Shown piece after piece: positions 44,091-53,053 of a stretch of DNA of 64,000 bases (positions are counted from its first letter, which is position 1; each line of letters starts with the position of its first letter). The notes below the pieces were generated by a model that was given only the letters and a program-made list of their open reading frames with translations, did no database searches and was not told the origin of the DNA. The DNA lies in the NCBI RefSeq assembly GCF_041435095.1, contig NZ_CP108025.1, positions 6,324,001-6,388,000 of the forward strand, in the 5' to 3' direction. The DNA comes from Kitasatospora sp. NBC_00315 (GTDB lineage Bacteria; Actinomycetota; Actinomycetes; Streptomycetales; Streptomycetaceae). Both the position numbers and the translations under genes were made by a program.

Positions 44091-44840
44091 GTGCCCGCTC
44101 GCCGCCGCATCCTGTCCACGACCGCCCTCCTGATGCTCACGGCCCTGGGGCTGACGGGGTGCACCGGCGGCGCCGGGACGTCCGCCGACAGCGTCCCGGC
44201 CGGCGGCGTCGGCACCAGCCCGCTGCAGAACCCGGACGGCACCAAGCCCGGTCTGGGGCCGATCGTCTCGGCGGCCGACCGGCAGACGGCCCGCGACCTG
44301 ATGGCCAAGGTCCGGACGGCCGCCGCGGGGCCCAAGGACGGCTACGACCGGGACCAGTTCGGCCCGGCGTGGACCGACAGCGTGGACGGCGTGGCGCTCG
44401 GGCGCAACAAGTGCGACACCCGCAACGACCTGTTGGCCCGCGACGGCCGCTCGGTGGAGCACAAGGACAAGTCCGCCTGCACGGTGACCGCGATGACCAT
44501 CTACGACCCCTACACCGGCAAGGACGTCCGGTGGACCAAGCAGCAGGCGTCGAAGATACAGATCGACCACGTCATGCCGCTCTCCTACGACTGGCAGATG
44601 GGCGCCGCCAAGTGGGACAAGGCCGAGCGCGTGCAGATAGCCAACGACCCGCTCAACCTCATCCCGGCCGACGGTCCGCAGAACGCCGCCAAGGGCGACT
44701 CGGGGCCGGCCGAGTGGCTGCCCGCCAACCCGGCCGTGCGCTGCTCGTACGTGGTCCGCTTCGCCCAGGTGTCGATCAAGTACCAACTGCCGGTCACCGA
44801 GGCGGACAAGAAGGCGATGCTCCAGCAGTGCGCCGGCTGA
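44091..44840 (+). CDS. Secreted lipoprotein HNH-type nuclease (DUF1524-like)
   Basis: A 249-residue exported protein with a lipoprotein signal (LTALGLTGCTGG, ~17-28). The C-terminal part is a GmrSD/DUF1524-type HNH nuclease: IQIDHVMPLSYDWQMGAAKW holds the conserved His, and NDPLNLIPADGPQNAAKGD the Asn/His-Asn part. Such extracellular HNH proteins are widespread in streptomycetes and may degrade environmental DNA; the substrate is untested. GTG 44091 with GGGAG upstream is the preferred start; the open frame extends to 43917. Confidence 0.87.
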   Translation: MPARRRILSTTALLMLTALGLTGCTGGAGTSADSVPAGGVGTSPLQNPDGTKPGLGPIVSAADRQTARDLMAKVRTAAAGPKDGYDRDQFGPAWTDSVDGVALGRNKCDTRNDLLARDGRSVEHKDKSACTVTAMTIYDPYTGKDVRWTKQQASKIQIDHVMPLSYDWQMGAAKWDKAERVQIANDPLNLIPADGPQNAAKGDSGPAEWLPANPAVRCSYVVRFAQVSIKYQLPVTEADKKAMLQQCAG

Positions 44841-44858
44841 CGGCTGGCACCGGCGGGG

Positions 44859-45698
44859 CTACCCGGCCCAGTGCGCCGGGCGGGTCAGGGCCGCCGGCAG
44901 TCCGGTGGCGCCGTCGCCCTTCGCCGCGTTGAGCTGTGCCTGGGTGAGGAAGATGCTCCCGGTGAGGTCGGCGCCGGCCAGTCGCGCGTCGCGGAGGTCG
45001 GCGCCGATCAGGTCGGCGGAGCGCAGGTCGGCGCCCGTGAGGTCGGCGGCGATCAGGTACGCCCCGCGCAGGTTCGCGCCCCGCAGGTCGGCGCCCCGCA
45101 GCCGGGCCCCGATCAGGTCGGCGCCGCGGCGGTCCTTCGGCTTTCGCGCGACGCCCGCCCGGGCGAGCTCACTGGCGCGCAGCAGCAGCGCGTTCACGGT
45201 CGCCCGGTGCCCGGAGACGTCCAGCCGTACCAGGGCCTCGGCGTCCTGGCCGGCCAGCCGCTCGGTCTCGGCGACCGCGTGGCGGAGCTCGGCGCGCATC
45301 CCGGCGGCCGGGGCCAGCGTCAGTGCCTCGGTCAGGTACCAGAGCAGCTCGTGCAGATGGCGTACGACCGGGAAGACCTCGAACATCTGCCGGGCGCTGC
45401 CGGGTTCCCGGCGCCAGTCCCGTCCGCCGAAGGTGATTCGGGAGACCCGCTGCCCGGCGCCGAAGCAGTCGTACACGGTGCAGCCCTGGAAGCCGCTCGG
45501 CCGGAGCCGGGTGTGGATCCCGCAGCGGAAGTCCTCCCGCAGGTTCGTGCAGGGCTTTCCGGCGGGCTTGTCGACCGCGAAGTCCGCCGAGGCCGCGAAG
45601 GGCAGGGCGACGCAGCAGAGCGCGAAGCAGTTGCCGCAGTCGGCCCGCAGGTCGGTGGGGCCGCCGTCGACCGGCCCCGGCGGGTGGTTCTCGGACAC
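44859..45698 (-). CDS. Cys-rich N-terminal domain fused to pentapeptide repeats
   Basis: A 279-residue cytoplasmic protein. The first ~75 residues hold eight or more Cys ([36 protein letters not shown]), a pattern like YkgJ-type zinc/iron-binding proteins. A helical middle follows. From ~195 to ~255 there are about twelve pentapeptide repeats (A(D/N)LxGADL), which form a right-handed beta-helix. Such repeats can mimic DNA or act as scaffolds. Streptomycete relatives with this fusion are common, function unknown. GTG 45698 has GGAGGAAC upstream. It is convergent to the HNH gene. Confidence 0.82.
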   Translation of the reverse strand: MSENHPPGPVDGGPTDLRADCGNCFALCCVALPFAASADFAVDKPAGKPCTNLREDFRCGIHTRLRPSGFQGCTVYDCFGAGQRVSRITFGGRDWRREPGSARQMFEVFPVVRHLHELLWYLTEALTLAPAAGMRAELRHAVAETERLAGQDAEALVRLDVSGHRATVNALLLRASELARAGVARKPKDRRGADLIGARLRGADLRGANLRGAYLIAADLTGADLRSADLIGADLRDARLAGADLTGSIFLTQAQLNAAKGDGATGLPAALTRPAHWAG

Positions 45699-45754
45699 GG
45701 CTGGTGGTTCCTCCGACGTGATCGGTGCTGCTGCCCGGGACGGATCGTACCGCG

Positions 45755-45801
45755 CGACGGGAGGGGGCGGGCCGCCTGCCGCGGCCCGCCCCCTCCCGTC
45801 G
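45755..45801. terminator. 21-bp hairpin terminator downstream of GT39 gene
   Basis: Perfect 21-bp stem (arms 45755-45775 and 45781-45801) with a five-base loop, 27 bp past the GT39 stop on the minus strand, before the pentapeptide gene. Confidence 0.8.
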
Positions 45802-45827
45802 CCACCCTCCCGGCACCGTGCGTCCGG

Positions 45828-48197
45828 TCAGCCGGTGGGGGCCGTCAGGTCGTACACGGTGGCGTTGCCGACCGTCTTGGCGGTGAAGTGGGAGGACACC
45901 CAGGTGGAGATCTCGTTGGAGTCCGAGGAGCCGCCCATGCCACCGCCCATGCCGCCGAAGCCGGTCGTGGCGCCCGCCTCACCGGTGCCCGCCTCCGTGC
46001 CGGTGGCACGGCCCTGCGAACCGCCGATGAAGTAGTGGACCTTGCCCTCCTGCACGTACTGCTGGAAGGCGCTCAGGGTCAGCGAGGGGTCGGTGCCGTT
46101 GAAGCCGCCGAGCGCCATCACCGGCTCGCCGGTGGCCAGCTGGTAGCTCGCCTGGTTCTGCGAGCCGACCGCGGCGGCGACCCAGGTGTACTGTCCGGCG
46201 TCCTGCTTCAGCATGGCCGCCAGCTCGCTGCTGACCTGGGCGCCGTTGAGCAGACCGCCCATACCGCCGCCGCCCGCGCCGCCGCCCGCACCACCGCCGC
46301 CGCCCGCGCCGCCGCCCGCACCACCGCGGCCGCCGAAGCCGCCGGCCGCGCCGCCCTGGCCGCCCGTGCCGGTCCGGCCGCCGAAGCCGCCCTGCGGCAT
46401 GCCGGGGAAGCCGTTCTGACCCTGGCCCGCCCGGCCGCCCTGGCTCTGACCGGGCCGGCCCTGGCCCGCCTGGCTCTGACCGGCCCGGCCCGGGATCTGG
46501 CCGGCGCCGAAGAACTCCGCGCCGCCGCCCGTACGGCCGCCGCCGGGCCCGCCGAAGCCCGCGCCCTGAACGGCCGGTCCGGCGGTCACGATCGACCCGG
46601 AGTGACCGGTCGAGACCGTGTCCAGCGCGTACGCCGTGGGGCCGCCCAGCGCCGCCGCGAGGCCCACCAGCCCGACCGCGGTCGCGACCCGGGCGGCCAG
46701 CCGGCCGGCCACCACCAGGCCGAAGGCCGCCACCAGGCCGCCGAGCAGGACCGCCCAGCGCAGCCACGGCAGGAACGTCGAGCTGCGCCCCAGCAGGACG
46801 AACGCCCAGATCGCGGTGACCGCCAGGGTCGCGCCCAGCACCGCCGCGTACGGCAGCCGGTGCCGGACCCGCCACAGGCCGTCCACGCCCATGCCGACCA
46901 GTGCGGCGACGGCCGGGACGAGCGCCACGGTGTAGTACTGGTGGAAGATGCCCGACATGAAGCTGAAGGTCAGGCCGGTGCAGAGCAGCCAGCCGCCCCA
47001 GACCAGGAAGGCCGTGCGGGCGCTGTCGGTGCGGGCGTAGCGGCGGGTGCCCCAGAGGCCGAGGACGAGCAGGATCAGTGCGGCGGGCATCAGCCAGGCG
47101 ATCTGCCCGCCGATGTCGCCGTCGAACAGCCGGGTGATCCCGGTACTGCCCCACATGCCGCCGCCCGCGCCACCCGCGCCGCCGCCACCGCCGCCACCGA
47201 CGCTGCCGGTCTCGTCGCCGGTGATCCGGCCGAAGCCGTTGTAGCCGAAGGTCACGGAGAGGAAGTCGTTGTCCTGCGAGCCGCCGATGTACGGCCGGTC
47301 GGCCGCCGGGACGAGCTGGACGATCGCGACCCACCAGCCGGCCGAGACGACCATCGCGAGGGCCCCGTACAGCAGCTGGCGCACCCGCCGGCCCAGGCCG
47401 GTCGGCGCGACCACCAGGTAGATCAGCGCGAAGGCGGGCAGGATCAGGAAGGCTTGCAGGGTCTTGGTCAGGAAGCCGAAACCGAACATCACGCCGGTGA
47501 ACACCAGCCACCGGGTGCTCGCCGTCTCGGTGGCCCGGACCACGCCGTACGCGGCCAGCGTCATGAGGAGCACGAGCAGCGCGTCCGGGTTGTTGAACCG
47601 GAACATGAGCGCCGCCACCGGGGTGAGCGCCAGCGCGGCGCCGGCCACCAGGCCGCCGAGCGGCGAGAAGCGCCGGCGTACGGTCGCGTACACGGTGGCG
47701 ACCGTGCCGACCGCCATCAGCACCTGCGGTGCCAGGATCGCCCACGAGCTCAGCCCGAAGATCCGGACGGACAGCGCCATCGGCCAGAGCGACATCGGCG
47801 GCTTGTCGACCGTGATGAAGTTGGCCGAGTCCGAGGAGCCGTAGAAGAGGGCCTTCCAGCTCTGGCTGCCCGCCTGCACGGCGGCGGAGTAGAACGAGTT
47901 CGCCCAGCCGGAGGCGGTGAGGTTCCAGAAGTAGAGGACGGCTGTCGCCGCCAGCAGCCCGAGCAGCGCGGGGCGGGCCCAGCGCGGGTCGTCCGCCCGG
48001 CCCCGCCAGGTGCGGCCGGGGAGGGTGCGCAGTCGTCCGGACCAGGAGGCCGGGCCCTTGGGGCCCGGCTCGGGCAGCTCGACGGGCGGGAACAGCGGGG
48101 CGTCGACCGCGTCACGCGCCGGGGCCTGGGGCGGCGGGTAGTTCGCAGCCTCGGGCCACGGTTCGCTGGTCGGAGGGAAGGAACTGGTCGTGGTCAT
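45828..48197 (-). CDS. GT39-family membrane glycosyltransferase (ArnT/PMT-like)
   Basis: Polytopic membrane protein of 789 residues, similar to ArnT- and dolichyl-phosphate-mannose-type glycosyltransferases that use a polyprenyl-phosphate sugar on the outer face of the membrane. About eleven spans lie between residues ~80 and ~510. DKPPMSLW (~130-137) holds the catalytic Asp of the first loop. The C-terminal third is extracytoplasmic, with a long Gly-rich segment (~540-640) and a conserved final domain. ATG 48197 is used; an in-frame ATG at 48233 is possible and neither has a good ribosome-binding site. Acceptor unknown. Confidence 0.85.
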   Translation of the reverse strand: MTTTSSFPPTSEPWPEAANYPPPQAPARDAVDAPLFPPVELPEPGPKGPASWSGRLRTLPGRTWRGRADDPRWARPALLGLLAATAVLYFWNLTASGWANSFYSAAVQAGSQSWKALFYGSSDSANFITVDKPPMSLWPMALSVRIFGLSSWAILAPQVLMAVGTVATVYATVRRRFSPLGGLVAGAALALTPVAALMFRFNNPDALLVLLMTLAAYGVVRATETASTRWLVFTGVMFGFGFLTKTLQAFLILPAFALIYLVVAPTGLGRRVRQLLYGALAMVVSAGWWVAIVQLVPAADRPYIGGSQDNDFLSVTFGYNGFGRITGDETGSVGGGGGGGAGGAGGGMWGSTGITRLFDGDIGGQIAWLMPAALILLVLGLWGTRRYARTDSARTAFLVWGGWLLCTGLTFSFMSGIFHQYYTVALVPAVAALVGMGVDGLWRVRHRLPYAAVLGATLAVTAIWAFVLLGRSSTFLPWLRWAVLLGGLVAAFGLVVAGRLAARVATAVGLVGLAAALGGPTAYALDTVSTGHSGSIVTAGPAVQGAGFGGPGGGRTGGGAEFFGAGQIPGRAGQSQAGQGRPGQSQGGRAGQGQNGFPGMPQGGFGGRTGTGGQGGAAGGFGGRGGAGGGAGGGGGAGGGAGGGGMGGLLNGAQVSSELAAMLKQDAGQYTWVAAAVGSQNQASYQLATGEPVMALGGFNGTDPSLTLSAFQQYVQEGKVHYFIGGSQGRATGTEAGTGEAGATTGFGGMGGGMGGSSDSNEISTWVSSHFTAKTVGNATVYDLTAPTG

Positions 48198-48323
48198 GGG
48201 GGATACGCTCGGCCGGTCGGCTGAGAGGTTCATGAAACCCAGCTATGAGCGGCCTGTGATCTTCCCGGGGAGCGCGGGCCGCCGTCGCCGTCCGTCGTCC
48301 CGGACGGTGAAGTACCGCTGCTG

Positions 48324-49442
48324 TCAGACAGTCTGATGATCCGTCAGGTGCTTGCCCAGCCACTCCAGGGCGGGCGGAATCTCCCTCGTCCAGGTGTGGA
48401 AGTTGTGGCCGCCGCTGTTCAGCGTGATGGTCGACAGCTGGGTCGGCGCCCTGAACGCGCCGACCATCGTCTGGGTCTCCTGGTAGTTGTTCTCGTCGTA
48501 GCTGGTGGCGAGGAGCAGCGAGACCGGTGCGGCGGGCTCGTTCCTCAGCCGCCAGAGCAGGTCGTTCTGCTGCTTGAGACGGGCGTCCCCGCCGAAGAGG
48601 TCACCGGTGGTCTCGTCGATCGGCGCGGTGTAGTAGCCGGAGAGCGAGATCGCGGAGCGGTACGCGTCGGGCTTGCGCAGGGCGAACTTCAGCGCGCAGT
48701 AGCCGCCGGTGGAGTTGCCGATCACGGCTCGCGAGCCGGGGTCGTCGGCGAGCCGGTAGGTGGCGGACAGCGCCTTCGGCAGGTCGGCCGTGAAGAAGGT
48801 CTCCACCTGCGGACCGCCCGGGACGTCCACGCACTCGGTGTCGCGGTTGCCCGCGACGGTGGGACGCATCAGCACCAGCACGGTGGGCGGCAGCTTCTTC
48901 TGCTCGATCGCCTTCAGGGCGGAGGCCGGGTACTGCATCAGGGAGATCAGCTTCTCCGCCGACCCGGGGTATCCGGCCAGCACCAGCGCCATCGGGAACG
49001 CGTGCGCGGCGTACTCGGGCTGGAAGTACTGCGGCGGCAGGTAGACGTAGGCCTCGCTGCGCAGGCCGCTCACCGCGCCGCGCACGTCGACCTGCTGGAT
49101 CACGCCCGAGCGCTCGCGGGCCGAGCCCTGCTCGGAGTAGACCTTCTGCTCGCCCATCACCGCGACGGCGCCGTTGGGCCGGTGGTCGACGACGGTCCCT
49201 GGGCCGCCGTCCGAGCCGAGCAGGTCGCTCCAGGAGCTGTAGAAGCCGAAGTAGCCGTTGGCGATCAGGCCCATCGCGACCAGCACCGCCAGCTGGGTGG
49301 CGAGGAACGCGCCCACCCTGCCCAGCCAGGACCGCCAGCTCCGCCCGCCGAATCTCGGCCAGAGGTACATGGTGGCGGCGAAGACGAGGATCGCCGCGGC
49401 GACGGCGGCGATCTGGAGCGGAAGTCCGGTGAGGCTGAGCAC
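48324..49442 (-). CDS. Membrane-anchored alpha/beta-hydrolase (esterase D/antigen 85-like)
   Basis: A 372-residue protein with an N-terminal membrane part (about three spans within residues 1-75) and an extracytoplasmic esterase domain of the putative-esterase/antigen 85 type. The nucleophile motif is GNSTGGY, the Asp/Glu lies in SYDENNY, and the catalytic His in SGGHNFHTW. Family members acylate or deacylate envelope components. GTG 49442 lies seven bases after TACGAT (49450-49455, minus strand), which fits a leaderless start; longer frames upstream lack support. Expressed away from the following lipoprotein gene. Confidence 0.85.
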   Translation of the reverse strand: MLSLTGLPLQIAAVAAAILVFAATMYLWPRFGGRSWRSWLGRVGAFLATQLAVLVAMGLIANGYFGFYSSWSDLLGSDGGPGTVVDHRPNGAVAVMGEQKVYSEQGSARERSGVIQQVDVRGAVSGLRSEAYVYLPPQYFQPEYAAHAFPMALVLAGYPGSAEKLISLMQYPASALKAIEQKKLPPTVLVLMRPTVAGNRDTECVDVPGGPQVETFFTADLPKALSATYRLADDPGSRAVIGNSTGGYCALKFALRKPDAYRSAISLSGYYTAPIDETTGDLFGGDARLKQQNDLLWRLRNEPAAPVSLLLATSYDENNYQETQTMVGAFRAPTQLSTITLNSGGHNFHTWTREIPPALEWLGKHLTDHQTV

Positions 49443-49449
49443 GCGCCCG

Positions 49450-49455
49450 ATCGTA
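49450..49455 (-). promoter_or_regulatory. -10 element TACGAT, leaderless-type promoter of esterase gene
   Basis: On the minus strand TACGAT (TANNNT) is followed after seven bases by the GTG start at 49442. No ribosome-binding site is present. Confidence 0.4.
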
Positions 49456-49605
49456 GTGGACGGGCTGCGCGCCTTCGCCCGTGCCCTGGTGCGCCCCCGG
49501 TTGCCTCCGCACGCCCCTCTGGATCCGGTCGATTCCGTTGACCGGCCGCTCCGCTGCTCGGGATCATGACCGGGGGAGTGCCGCAGGACAATCGGGGGGT
49601 CGTGG

Positions 49606-50592
49606 ATGGCTTCGGTTCGTACCATCGGGAGATCGACGACGGGGCGGGCCGCCGCCCGCGCCACCGGCGCCGCGGGCGCGCTGGCCTGCGCCGTCCTGCT
49701 GCTCGCCGCCTGCAGCAGCGGGGGCGGCGGCGGGGGTGCGCCGACCCCCGCGCGGCTCGCCGACCGGGGTGTCGCCGCCTCCCCGGCGCCCGTTCCCACC
49801 CCCACCGCACCCCCGTACGGGTCGGTCCTGGTGAAGTGGATCAACCCGCTGAACACCGCCCTCGCCAAGCTGCCGCCGAGCGGTGACCTCACCGCCTTCG
49901 GCGCCGCGCTGGAGGAGGTCCGGTCGGCGGCCGCCTCCGCCGGATCGGGCCTGGAGCTGGCCGACGAGCCGCCGGGCGTCTCCACCGCGCACCGCCAGGT
50001 ACTGGTCGCCCTCGACTCGCTGGTCGAGCACATCACGAAGGTGCAGGCCGACATCGAGGACCGCAGCCTGTGCGCGACCGGCTCCGCGCTGGCGAGCTTC
50101 GGCCAGGCGGACGCCCTGGTCACGCTGCCGACCGCCCTGCAGAGCCTGGCCGCCGCCGGCTACCCCAGCACCCTCACCGTCCCGCAGACCGGCACGCTCC
50201 AGCAGCGCGCGCTCGACAACGGCACGCTGGTGCGGGAGGGCGGCCGCGACGGCGAGGGCGAGCTGACCATCGAGAACGGCGGCAGCTCCGACGCCGTGCT
50301 GTCGCTCGCGCTGGACGGCAAGTCGGTCCACTCGATCTACGTCGGCCAGGGGAAGAACGCGACCCTCAAGGGCATCGAGGACGGCACCTACACCGTCTAC
50401 TTCGCCGGCGGCACCGACTGGGACCCGGGCACCAAGGCCTTCACCCGGAACTGCGGGTTCAGCAAGTTCGACGACACCATGGCCTTCGAGACCGGGCGCA
50501 CCTACACCACCTGGACGCTCACCCTCCAGCCCACCGTCGGTGGCAACGCCACCACCAGCGACGTTCCCGAGGGCTCCTACCCGCTGCCGTAG
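49606..50592 (+). CDS. Secreted lipoprotein of unknown function
   Basis: A 328-residue exported protein with a lipobox (LLLAACSSGG, about residues 31-40) after a basic, hydrophobic signal. A Pro/Thr-rich spacer is followed by a helical part (~75-200) and a beta-rich C-terminal half (GGSSDAVLSLALDGKSVHSIYVGQGKNATLKGIEDGTYTVYFAGG). The half resembles repeats of Ig-like or transthyretin-like folds, but I recognise no family. ATG 49606 with GGGGGG upstream. Convergent with the CocE-like gene. Confidence 0.7.
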   Translation: MASVRTIGRSTTGRAAARATGAAGALACAVLLLAACSSGGGGGGAPTPARLADRGVAASPAPVPTPTAPPYGSVLVKWINPLNTALAKLPPSGDLTAFGAALEEVRSAAASAGSGLELADEPPGVSTAHRQVLVALDSLVEHITKVQADIEDRSLCATGSALASFGQADALVTLPTALQSLAAAGYPSTLTVPQTGTLQQRALDNGTLVREGGRDGEGELTIENGGSSDAVLSLALDGKSVHSIYVGQGKNATLKGIEDGTYTVYFAGGTDWDPGTKAFTRNCGFSKFDDTMAFETGRTYTTWTLTLQPTVGGNATTSDVPEGSYPLP

Positions 50593-50622
50593 CGGGCGCC
50601 GGCGCCGGGCCGCCCGGGCGGC

Positions 50623-52665
50623 TCAGGCCGCTTCGCGCGGGATCCGCTGCTCCCAGACGCGGGTGAAGATCACCGTGCCGCCCTCCAGGGCGGTGAGGTG
50701 ACTGCGGGCGGTGAAGTGGGTGGCGTCGCAGGTGATCTCGGAGCGGGTCTGCACGGTGACGTCCCAGCCGATGTCCTGGCGCTCCAGCCGGATGGTCCAG
50801 TCGGAGCGGGTCGCGGCACTCAGCGGGTCGCCGGAGAGGATGCGGTAGGCCTCCACGGCGTGTTCGTCGTAGACCAGGCCGTCGGGGTGGATGGTGGCGC
50901 CGCCCTGGCCGGGGTCGACCTCCAGCCGCCATTCGTCGGTGGCGACGTCGCGCAGGACGACGCGCGGCGGGCGGCAGGTGAGCGGTTCGGTGTGGCGCAG
51001 CTCCAGCGGTGCGGCCTGCTCCGGCGGGCCGAAGGAGACGGGCGCGCTGCCGGCGTCGGCGGCGAGGTGGCGCACCGGCAGGGTCAGGGCGCTGTGGCCG
51101 GGGTCCAGCTCGAAGCCCTCGTCCTCGGGCTGCGGCCAGATCCAGGGCCAGTACGCCGAGGAGAGCGAGAGCCGGACCCGGTGGCCCGCCGGGAACGCGT
51201 GGCCGATGCCGACCAGGCCGAACGCGACGTCCTCGGTGGCCCCCGGGGTCCACTCGACGGCGCGGTCGCGGCCGTGCCGGGCGGAGAGGTTGAGCACGCC
51301 CCGGGTCACCAGCGTGGACGAGCCGTCGGGCGCCACGTCGCACAGCCGGGCGATGACCTGCCCGCGGCGGGCGGGGGTGCGCAGCCGCAGTTCCACGGCG
51401 GCCCGGCCGAGGATCTCGACCCGCTCGGGCAGCGGGGCGGTCTCGAAGCAGACCGAGCGGCCGTCCTCCTCGCGCTGGTCGGGCGGCAGGTCGGCGGCGC
51501 CGCCGAGCGGGATGAAGCGGCCCGCGTCGACCCCGGTGTGCTGGGGGGAGCGCACGTGCACGAACCGGTCGGCGGAGGCGGTGCCGGCGCCGCGCAGCGC
51601 GGTGTCCAGACCGTAGTGGATGTCGCGGACGTCGGGGGAGGGCCAGGACTCCTCGCCCACCCAGCGGCCCGGGCGGATCCCGTAGTCGGTCGCGGGCGGT
51701 ACCGACTCGTTGATCCAGCCGCGCAGCGCGGGCTCCCGCATGACACCGGTGTCGTCGCCCTTGAGCCAGTGGTCCCACCAGCGCAGCGTCTCCTGGAGGA
51801 AGCCGATGGCAGGGCCGGGTGGCAGGGCGCCGTCGGGGTACTGGTGCGACCAGGGCCCGATCAGGCCGCGGACCGGGGCGTCCAGGTGCTCGATCAGGCG
51901 CAGCACGGCGTCCCGGTACGGGTCGGCCCAGCCGCCGACGGCGAGCACGGCGGCCTTGATCGCGCCGTAGTCCTCGCAGACCGACCCGCGGCGCCAGTAG
52001 TCGTCGCGGGTCTGGTGGCCCAGCCAGGGCTCGATGAACGGGGCGAGGGCCTCCAGCCGCTCCAGCCACATCCGGCGCCAGTGGTCGCCGACGTACTTCG
52101 GATCCGGCGGGCGGGCGGCGCACGCCAGCATGGCGGCGGAGCGCGCGTGCATGTCCACGGCGAGCAGCGATCCGCCGAAGTAGTGCACGTCGTTGTCGTA
52201 GCGGTCGTCGCCGGCACAGACGCTCACCACGGCCTTGAGCGCGGGCGGGGCGAGGGCGGCGATCTGCAGGCTGTTGAAGCCGCCCCAGGCGATGCCGAAC
52301 ATGCCGACGCTCCCGTCGCACCACTGCTGGTCGGCCAGCCACTCGATGACGGCGACCCCGTCGGCGAGCTCCTGGGCGCAGTACTCGTCGCCGGGCAGGC
52401 CGCCGGAGTTGCCGTGGCCCCGGATGTCGACGCGTACCGAGGCGTAGCCGTGGCCGGCGTACCAGGGGTGGCGCTGGGCGTCGCGCGCGGCCGTCCGGTC
52501 GGCGAGCCGGTGGGGCAGGTATTCGAGCAGGGCGGGGACGGCTTCGGTGGTGACCGGGCGCCAGATCCGGGCGTACAGCTCGACGCCGTCCGCCAACGGG
52601 ATCCGGACGTCCTCGCGGACCGTCCGGCAGGGGTAGGACGACGGGTGCTGCACGGTCTGCGGCAT
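50623..52665 (-). CDS. CocE/NonD-family hydrolase with Ser-to-Ala nucleophile change
   Basis: A 680-residue member of the X-Pro dipeptidyl-peptidase/cocaine esterase family. The alpha/beta-hydrolase core (~15-330) and C-terminal beta-sandwich (~370-670) are both present. In place of the nucleophile elbow GxSxxG the sequence reads GMFGIAWGGF, with Ala126 where Ser should be (codon GCC at 52288-52290; Ser TCC would differ by one base). The remaining triad positions appear kept: Asp in VGGWADPYRD and His in GPWSHQYPDG. Length is normal and the frame is intact, so it is not decayed overall. Substrate unknown; activity is doubtful. Confidence 0.88.
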   Translation of the reverse strand: MPQTVQHPSSYPCRTVREDVRIPLADGVELYARIWRPVTTEAVPALLEYLPHRLADRTAARDAQRHPWYAGHGYASVRVDIRGHGNSGGLPGDEYCAQELADGVAVIEWLADQQWCDGSVGMFGIAWGGFNSLQIAALAPPALKAVVSVCAGDDRYDNDVHYFGGSLLAVDMHARSAAMLACAARPPDPKYVGDHWRRMWLERLEALAPFIEPWLGHQTRDDYWRRGSVCEDYGAIKAAVLAVGGWADPYRDAVLRLIEHLDAPVRGLIGPWSHQYPDGALPPGPAIGFLQETLRWWDHWLKGDDTGVMREPALRGWINESVPPATDYGIRPGRWVGEESWPSPDVRDIHYGLDTALRGAGTASADRFVHVRSPQHTGVDAGRFIPLGGAADLPPDQREEDGRSVCFETAPLPERVEILGRAAVELRLRTPARRGQVIARLCDVAPDGSSTLVTRGVLNLSARHGRDRAVEWTPGATEDVAFGLVGIGHAFPAGHRVRLSLSSAYWPWIWPQPEDEGFELDPGHSALTLPVRHLAADAGSAPVSFGPPEQAAPLELRHTEPLTCRPPRVVLRDVATDEWRLEVDPGQGGATIHPDGLVYDEHAVEAYRILSGDPLSAATRSDWTIRLERQDIGWDVTVQTRSEITCDATHFTARSHLTALEGGTVIFTRVWEQRIPREAA

Positions 52666-53053
52666 GGCCCCTCCGGGGGGAGCTGGTCGGTGGACGGGAG
52701 ACGTGGTCCGGCGCAGCCGGGGCGCGGTGCACGGGTGGCGGAGGCCGTCGGGGCCGGGGCCCGGGCCGCGTCGCCGGGGCGGCCGGCGACGGGGGCGCCG
52801 CCGGGGTGGCGCTCCCGGACGGCTCGAACCCGAGCAGCGGCGTGGGGCTGCTCGGGTTCGGCGCGCTCGGGCAAGGGAGGGCGGCCTCTCGGTGTCACGG
52901 TCGGGCCCACCGGGTGGAGGGGACGGCCGGCGGCCGCTCCGCCCACCCGGTGGGTCGCGTGCCGGGTGGTCATTCAGAATCAGACGATAGTGGACTCCAT
53001 TGCCGTTTTCCTGATGACTCGGGATGTAGCGGACATTCTGCCCGTCGGGAGGA
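52666..53053. other. Intergenic region with two inverted repeats
   Basis: Two hairpins lie here: a 14-bp stem (52825-52838 with 52847-52860) and a 12-bp stem (CCCACCGGGTGG, 52906-52917, with 52943-52954). They may terminate the leftward gene ending at 53054, or belong to the promoter of the CocE-like gene. An A/T-richer part is at 52975-53035. Confidence 0.5.
52825..52860 (-). terminator. Hairpin, probable terminator
   Basis: Perfect 14-bp stem with an eight-base loop, downstream of the minus-strand gene ending at 53054. Confidence 0.55.

Noticed and set aside
48324-50123. 599-residue version of the esterase starting at 50123
   Set aside because: The extra N-terminal part is Arg/Ser/Ala-rich shadow of the lipoprotein gene on the other strand; GTG 49442 with a leaderless promoter fits better.
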